Assembly (NCBI GenBank): GCA_050015355.1
Contig: JBEKBO010000030.1
Span: 1-38,780 of the forward strand
Length of the DNA stretch: 38,780 bases
Reading direction: 5' to 3'
Origin: CAWBRT01 sp050015355
Lineage (GTDB): Bacteria > Acidobacteriota > Terriglobia > Terriglobales > Acidobacteriaceae
A program made the position numbers and the translations under genes. Below, piece after piece: positions 34,198 through 38,780 of this stretch; position 1 is the first letter of the stretch, and each line of letters opens with the position of its first letter. Under the pieces are notes generated by a model that saw nothing but the letters and a program-made list of their open reading frames with translations, was not told the DNA's origin and made no database searches.

Positions 34198-34691
34198 GCT
34201 CAGCAGTGTACCCGAACCGAGGCGAAAGACGAATGTGGCATAGCTCGGCCACGGCGTAGCTCGCTGCGGGCGGGATGGGGGCCCCAGGTTCCGCGCCGCC
34301 AAGCACTCCTTTGAGATATGCCGCGCAATCTGGTCAGGCCGTGCCATTTGTAGCAAATGGCTTATTCGGCTGTTCGACGCTAACCTAAGGTCGCCGTCAG
34401 CCTAACCTCTCCGGGCCATGGGAAAACCGCAACCCCCGCTGTGGTACGAAAGTTCACACATTAGGTATTAGCTTTCCAATAAATGCCCGGGGTTCGGGCT
34501 TAGGTGAACTTTGATATTCATTAATTGCACTGCGTTCAATTTATTGTTCACCTGCCAGCGCCCGTAATCCAGAGATACTCCTGCCTTTACGTGATTTCCG
34601 TCTCACTGGAATTCTGTCGAGCAGCACAGGTCGGAGTGGCAGCCAACCTGCCTCCCTGCAATGCGGGATAGTCGGTTCACGGAGGGCCAGA
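34198..34691. other. Non-coding region with inverted repeats
   Basis: There is no gene in these 494 bases. A hairpin CCATTTG-TAG-CAAATGG lies at 34344-34360. A longer inverted repeat AGGTGAAC / GTTCACCT (34502-34509 and 34546-34553) encloses 36 AT-rich bases. It is a plausible leader or operator for the downstream Ig/PQQ gene, whose transcript would pass through it. Confidence 0.5.
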
Positions 34692-37148
34692 TTGCGCTTG
34701 ACACGGCTTTTTGCTCTGTTTGTTTTGGTGGTGCTGTTAACCATAATCGTACCCAACTCTGCCAGCGCGCAGGCCAGTTGTACGCCGACCAGCACGACCG
34801 CAGTCACCGTCTGCACGCCGACGCCGAATGCCACGGTCGCCTCGCCAATGACCGTGACCGCATCGACCAACTCCTCGCCAGCGGTCCAGTACATGCAGGT
34901 GTACGTCGATAATCAACTGCAGTACACGACCTACACCACGAGCCTGTCAGCAAGCATCCCCATGACCGTCGGCAAGCACGACCTCGTTGTACAGGCCTAC
35001 AACGGCACGTTCATGAAAACGCCGCTGTCCGTCACGATCATCGCGCCGCCTCCTCCGCCCTCGGGCACGCCGGCCAGTTGTACGCCGACCAGCACGACCG
35101 CGGTGACCGTCTGCACCCCAACGCCGAATGCCACGGTGGCCTCGCCAATGACCGTGACCGCATCGACCAACTCCTCGCCTGCGGTACAGTACATGCAGAT
35201 CTACGTCGACAATCAACTGCAGTACACGACCCACACCACGAGCCTGTCGGCAAGCATCCCCATGACTGCGGGCAAGCACAACCTCGTTGTACAGGCCTAC
35301 AACGGCGGGTTCATGAAAACGCCGCTGTACGTCACGATCACAGCAGCACCGCCCACGCCGTCGATCTCGATCTCGCCGAGCTCGACCACGCTGGCGTTGT
35401 CAGGTACGTGGCAGTTCACTGCTTCGGTTACGGACGAGCCCAGTACGGCAGTTTCCTGGACGGTGGATAGTGTGGCGGGGGGCGATGCTACGACGGGAAT
35501 CATTACCGTGAATGGCCTGTATACGGCGCCTGGCACGCCCGGGACGCACACGGTGACGGCAACGTCGAACTCTGACGCCTCGTTGACCGCCAGCGCAACT
35601 GTAACGGTGGCGAATAACCCTCCATCGTCGGGCGTTTACACCTACAAGTACGATAACGGGCGGACGGGCCTGAACTCGAATGAGAGCAAGCTGACGGTTG
35701 CGGCGGTCACCAACGGAGCTAACTTCGGCAAGCTCGGCACCTGGACCGTGGACGGCAGCGTTTATACGCAGCCGTTGTACGTGCCCGGCGTTTCCCTCAC
35801 CAGTGGCACCTATAACGTGCTGTACGTGGGCACCGAGAACGACAGCATCTATGCGCTCAACGCCGATGTGCCGGGAAGCGTGCTCTGGAAGCGCAGTTTC
35901 CTGACTGCGACGGCTACCATCGGCCATGGCTATACCGGCGGACGCACCTCGATCGGCAGCAATGTCGGCATCACCGGCACGCCGGTCATCGATCCCGCCA
36001 CCAACTGGATGTACGTGGTCGTACGCACCACCGAGGGCGGCAACCAGGTGCAGCGGCTGCATGCCATCGACATCACGACGGGGGCTGACGTGCTGACGGC
36101 CGCGGCGATCAACCCCGTGGTCAGCGGAACCGGACTCGGCAATGACGGCGCCGGCCATGTCCCCTTCCTGCCGCTGACCCAGAACCAGCGTCCGGCGCTG
36201 CTGCTGACGAACGGCATCGTCTTCGTGACCTTCGCCTCGTTCAGCGATTACGATCCGTATCACGGCTGGGTGATCGCCTTCAATGCCGCTTCGCTGGACT
36301 TCATCGACGCCTATAACGCGACCCCGAACGGCGGTGGCGGCGGCTCCTGGATGGCGGGCGCCGGGCCGGCAGGGGACAGCGATGGCAACGTTTATTTTGC
36401 CACCGGCAACGGCCGCCCGGACGCGACCGCGCTCTTCGATCCGCCGAACGATCTGCCCAACAGCTTCCTGAAGTTGAAGGTGATTGGCGGCAAGCTGACC
36501 CTGGTGGATTATTTCTCGCCTTACAACGCCAAGTGCTTGAGCGCGGACGACCTGGATTTGGGCTCATCCGGCCCGACGCTGATTCCGGATCAGTTTGCCG
36601 GACACAGCATCATTGCGCTCGGCAGCAAGGAAGGACGCGCCTACCTGCTCGATCAAAACGATCTGGGCAAGTTCCACGCGGGCAGTGACAGCCAGATTCT
36701 CAGCTCGGTGCTGTTTAATCCGGCGGCTTGCGGACAGGCGGCGTTCAACGCCAATGCCCCGCTGCGCGTCTACGGTTCGCCCGCCTACTGGAACGGCAAC
36801 ATCTACTTTGGCTCGGCGTTCGGGCCACTGCGGCAGTACAACATCAGCAACGGAACCCTGGTGAAAACGGCACTGTCGGCGCATCTCTACCCGGGCAACG
36901 GACAAACCGGACGCGGTCCGCTGACCATCGTCTCGGCCAACGGCACTGCCAACGCCATTGTCTGGACGGCGGAGAACGATCTCACCGGCAAAGGCTGGCT
37001 GCGCGCCTTCGACGCCACCAACGTCGCCAATCAACTCTATTTCACCAACTTTGGCGCGGGCGGCAATTTCATCATCCCGATGGTCATCAACGGAAATCTC
37101 TACGTCACCGGCCAAGCCACCGTCTACAAGTACGGACTGCTCCACTAG
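34692..37148 (+). CDS. Secreted Ig-like repeat / PQQ-type beta-propeller protein
   Basis: The protein has 818 residues. A signal peptide ends near residue 26 (SASAQ). Two nearly identical Ig-like domains occupy about residues 28-113 and 128-213 (start ASCTPTSTTAVTV), joined by a Pro-rich linker. A third, BIG2-like Ig domain lies at about 222-308 (SISISPSSTTLALSG...GLYTAPGTPG). The C-terminal 500 residues form a PQQ-like propeller (NVLYVGTENDSIYALNAD, GHSIIALGSKEGRAYLLDQ). The start is TTG at 34692 with GGAGG 6 bases upstream. Such proteins are probably surface or secreted; many are predicted to bind polysaccharide or protein partners. No catalytic site is evident. Confidence 0.85.
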   Translation: MRLTRLFALFVLVVLLTIIVPNSASAQASCTPTSTTAVTVCTPTPNATVASPMTVTASTNSSPAVQYMQVYVDNQLQYTTYTTSLSASIPMTVGKHDLVVQAYNGTFMKTPLSVTIIAPPPPPSGTPASCTPTSTTAVTVCTPTPNATVASPMTVTASTNSSPAVQYMQIYVDNQLQYTTHTTSLSASIPMTAGKHNLVVQAYNGGFMKTPLYVTITAAPPTPSISISPSSTTLALSGTWQFTASVTDEPSTAVSWTVDSVAGGDATTGIITVNGLYTAPGTPGTHTVTATSNSDASLTASATVTVANNPPSSGVYTYKYDNGRTGLNSNESKLTVAAVTNGANFGKLGTWTVDGSVYTQPLYVPGVSLTSGTYNVLYVGTENDSIYALNADVPGSVLWKRSFLTATATIGHGYTGGRTSIGSNVGITGTPVIDPATNWMYVVVRTTEGGNQVQRLHAIDITTGADVLTAAAINPVVSGTGLGNDGAGHVPFLPLTQNQRPALLLTNGIVFVTFASFSDYDPYHGWVIAFNAASLDFIDAYNATPNGGGGGSWMAGAGPAGDSDGNVYFATGNGRPDATALFDPPNDLPNSFLKLKVIGGKLTLVDYFSPYNAKCLSADDLDLGSSGPTLIPDQFAGHSIIALGSKEGRAYLLDQNDLGKFHAGSDSQILSSVLFNPAACGQAAFNANAPLRVYGSPAYWNGNIYFGSAFGPLRQYNISNGTLVKTALSAHLYPGNGQTGRGPLTIVSANGTANAIVWTAENDLTGKGWLRAFDATNVANQLYFTNFGAGGNFIIPMVINGNLYVTGQATVYKYGLLH
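34772..35343 (+). repeat. Tandem 300-bp intragenic direct repeat
   Basis: Copy 1 (34772-35043) and copy 2 (35072-35343) start GCCAGTTGTACGCCGACC and are offset by exactly 300 bases, 100 codons. Visible differences are few, for example GTGTACGTCGAT against ATCTACGTCGAC. The linker between copies is Pro-rich. Confidence 0.9.
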
Positions 37149-37171
37149 AGCGGTTCCACAGTCGATATACC
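37146..37171. repeat. Short dispersed motif, AGAGC...GATATACC
   Basis: TAGAGCGGTTCCACAGTCG then ATATACC. A close form occurs at 38268-38292 (AGAGCAGCTCCACAGAAG then ATATACC) and a looser inverted one at 31542-31567. Each lies just after a gene or element. Confidence 0.4.
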
Positions 37172-37230
37172 TAACCGCCGGGCTTCTTTGAAGGGGCGCG
37201 GCTTCATAGGCTGCTGAAGAACTCGTAGCA

Positions 37231-37377
37231 GTGTCATCCTGAGGTCGCGCTGATTTTGCGCGACCGAAGGATCTGCTTGATTCTCAGCACGCGCAAACAG
37301 CAGATTCTTCGCTCCCCCACCCCAGCAACGGCAAAAGCGGCCGTTACCGGGGACCCCGGCTACGCTCAGGATGACAC
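37231..37377. repeat. MITE-like element with perfect 13-bp terminal inverted repeats
   Basis: The ends GTGTCATCCTGAG (37231-37243) and CTCAGGATGACAC (37365-37377) are exact inverted repeats. The left arm has GGTCGCGC-TGATTTT-GCGCGACC followed by GAAGGATCT. The right arm, read in reverse, has GGGGTCCCC and its hairpin. The intergenic gap 37149-37530 contains no gene. This is the most complete copy in the window. Confidence 0.7.
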
Positions 37378-37530
37378 CTCGGAAAGCAGCTTTTCAGGAA
37401 CCTCTTCAGCCGGAGTCCCCGGCACGCGCCGCGGTTGCGCGTGTTGAGGCAGATAGGCTGCCGATAGCGGTCCCCTGCCAGTTTTCATATTAGAATGTAA
37501 ATTTGACGGAGAACGCGGGAAACAAACACG

Positions 37531-38253
37531 ATGACGACCCATCCCCTTCAAATTGCGCGGCTGACCAAATCCATCGAACTTTCCGATCAAACCAAGCACC
37601 TCGAATTCGAGATCCCCGAAGTGGAGAGCTTTGACTTCAAGTCAGGACAGTTCGTCTCCATACGGGAACAGCGAGCCGATGGCAAGTGGATCACCCGGGC
37701 GTACTCGGTGGCTTCCGCGCCGCGGCGCAACTGCTTCGATGTTTGCCTTAACCGGGTCGAGAGCGGATTCATGTCGAACTACCTTTGCGACATCGCGGTG
37801 GGCACGGAGGTTCACTTCCACGGACCGCACGGGTTATTCATGCTGCGTGAACACCGTCAGGATGCTTTGTTTATTTCCACCGGAACCGGTGTGGCGCCGT
37901 TCCGCGCCATGGCGCAATGGCTCTTCGCCGACCCGGCTCGCAACGCCGGGCATTGCTTCTGGATGGTCTATGGAACGCGTTATCCCAAGGACATCTACTA
38001 CCGCGAGGAGTTCGAGCGGTTGGCTGCCGAGCACCCCAATTTTCATTACGTGGTGACTTTGAGCCGCGCCCAGGAAGAGTGGAAAGGATACCGCGGCTAT
38101 GTGCAGGAACGCGTTCGCGAAATCGTGGGCAAGCGCACCGACATGCAAGCCTATATCTGCGGACTGAATGACATGGTCTCCGCCACGCGCGACCTGCTGC
38201 AAAACGAAATCGGCTGGGACCGCAAACAGATCTTCTACGAGCGCTACGACTGA
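37531..38253 (+). CDS. Ferredoxin--NADP+ reductase-like FAD oxidoreductase
   Basis: The protein has 240 residues of the ferredoxin-NADP reductase fold. The FAD-binding RAYS motif is at 56-59 (RxYS), the Gly-rich pyrophosphate loop is STGTGVAPF (116-124), and ICGLNDMV lies in the NADP part near the C-terminus. The length matches single-chain bacterial FNR, without a fused ferredoxin. It likely supplies or draws NADPH electrons for redox proteins or defence. ATG at 37531; no strong ribosome site. Flanked by repeats, with no operon partner. Confidence 0.85.
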   Translation: MTTHPLQIARLTKSIELSDQTKHLEFEIPEVESFDFKSGQFVSIREQRADGKWITRAYSVASAPRRNCFDVCLNRVESGFMSNYLCDIAVGTEVHFHGPHGLFMLREHRQDALFISTGTGVAPFRAMAQWLFADPARNAGHCFWMVYGTRYPKDIYYREEFERLAAEHPNFHYVVTLSRAQEEWKGYRGYVQERVREIVGKRTDMQAYICGLNDMVSATRDLLQNEIGWDRKQIFYERYD

Positions 38254-38306
38254 TGTAAGCGCGGACCAGAGCAGCTCCACAGAAGATATACCACGACAGA
38301 TCAGAC

Positions 38307-38396
38307 TGTCATGGCGAGCGAAGTCGAGCCACCTTTTGTTCTTGCTGCCGAAAACAAAGGGTGGCTCCACTCCGCTTCGCTGCGGTCGCCATGACA
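38307..38396. repeat. Long imperfect inverted repeat between FNR gene and hutU end
   Basis: TGTCATGGCGAGC at one end and GGTCGCCATGACA at the other, with nested GAGCCACC / GGTGGCTC and TTTGTT / AACAAA arms. The whole 90 bases can fold into one hairpin. There is no coding capacity. It may also act as a bidirectional transcription-end structure for the convergent genes. Confidence 0.65.
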
Positions 38397-38469
38397 TTTT
38401 CTGAAGAATTCTTGGATACACCTGCAAGGGAATTGCTCTACAGAGTTGCGCTCCGATTCAGATTCAAGC

Positions 38470-38780
38470 CTAGATCATCGGGATCTTCACCCCGGCGCGG
38501 CGCGCGTAATCACGTGCCTCATCGTATCCGGCATCGACTTGGCGGGCAATGCCGAGGCCGGCATCGTTCGTCAGCACGCGCTCGATGCGGCGGGCCATCT
38601 GATCCGTACCGTCGGCAACCGTAACCTGTCCCGCGTGCGTGGAATATCCGATGCCCGTTCCGCCCCCGTTGTGAATCGAAACCCACGATGCGCCTGAGGC
38701 GGTGTTGAGCAGGGCGTTCAGCATCGGCCAGTCGGCGATGGCGTCGCTGCCGTCTTTCATGCCTTCGGTCTCGCCGAAAG
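38470..38780 (-). CDS. hutU: Urocanate hydratase, C-terminal part (runs off window)
   Basis: The reading frame enters from the right edge and ends at 38470. The read portion covers the C-terminal 103 residues: FGETEGMKDGSDAIADWP, LLNTASGASWVSIHNGGGTG, GYSTHAGQVTVADGT and RRIERVLTNDAGLG are all conserved in urocanate hydratase, which adds water to urocanate in histidine breakdown using tightly bound NAD. The gene is incomplete, so its start and further hut genes lie outside. The end is intact and of the usual position. Confidence 0.9.
   Translation of the reverse strand, partial: FGETEGMKDGSDAIADWPMLNALLNTASGASWVSIHNGGGTGIGYSTHAGQVTVADGTDQMARRIERVLTNDAGLGIARQVDAGYDEARDYARRAGVKIPMI

Noticed and set aside
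34772..35343. CRISPR or other short repeat array
   Set aside because: The repeat is a single 300-bp coding duplication in frame, with no short direct repeats and spacers.
35400..36263. 287-codon minus-strand frame in the Ig/PQQ gene
   Set aside because: It is antisense to a well-supported secreted protein, with no motif and no ribosome site.

Overview
The window looks like a chromosomal segment of a moderately GC-rich soil-type bacterium. An Acidobacteriota (Terriglobia-like) origin is my best guess, resting on intergenic elements that begin TCATCCTGAG and on the mix of families; this is inference, since no rRNA or other decisive marker is present. I see no tRNA, CRISPR array, phage gene or transposase.

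Left part (1-10.8 kb). A type I phosphodiesterase gene runs in from the left edge and carries an in-frame TAG. It is followed by a minus-strand pair (SDR dehydrogenase of the D-mannonate oxidoreductase type, and a ThDP-dependent acetolactate-synthase-like enzyme). A tightly coupled plus-strand ECF cobalt/nickel importer follows: cbiM with a fused PDGLE region, cbiQ, and cbiO with a histidine-rich tail. Next come a DUF2461 gene, a 630-base non-coding stretch with a series of strong hairpins (candidate structured RNA), a B12-binding radical SAM protein and a PilZ protein.

Pyrimidine block (10.8-18.3 kb). A minus-strand run encodes an MFS transporter, an M20-type carbamoylase/allantoate-amidohydrolase-like enzyme, a 66-residue protein, pyrE, pyrK and pyrD, and ends in a clear intrinsic terminator. 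Divergent from it are pyrF and a Cof-type HAD phosphatase. pyrK has an in-frame insertion that resembles the dispersed hairpin repeat of the intergenic regions. Both spacers of pyrEKD are made of degenerate heptamer repeats.

Catabolic block (20.9-32.9 kb). Two divergent operons face each other. The minus-strand one encodes a PrpF-family isomerase, a DASS/SLC13 anion transporter, a cupin, and the FAD, [2Fe-2S] and molybdopterin subunits of a xanthine-dehydrogenase-type hydroxylase. The plus-strand one encodes a LutB-LutA-like fusion (LUD, ferredoxin and CCG domains), a second LUD protein with one [4Fe-4S] motif, and an ACS-type MFS transporter. Together they look like an uptake and oxidation system for an unidentified organic acid or heterocycle. 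Parts of this block and the ThDP gene are visibly lower in G+C than the pyr and 35-38 kb genes.

Right part (33-38.8 kb). This holds a secreted beta-propeller-like protein of unknown function, a secreted Ig-like/PQQ-propeller protein with a near-identical 300-bp tandem duplication, a ferredoxin-NADP-type reductase, and the C-terminal end of urocanate hydratase (hutU) running off the right edge. Several intergenic regions carry MITE-like elements with terminal inverted repeats and internal hairpins.
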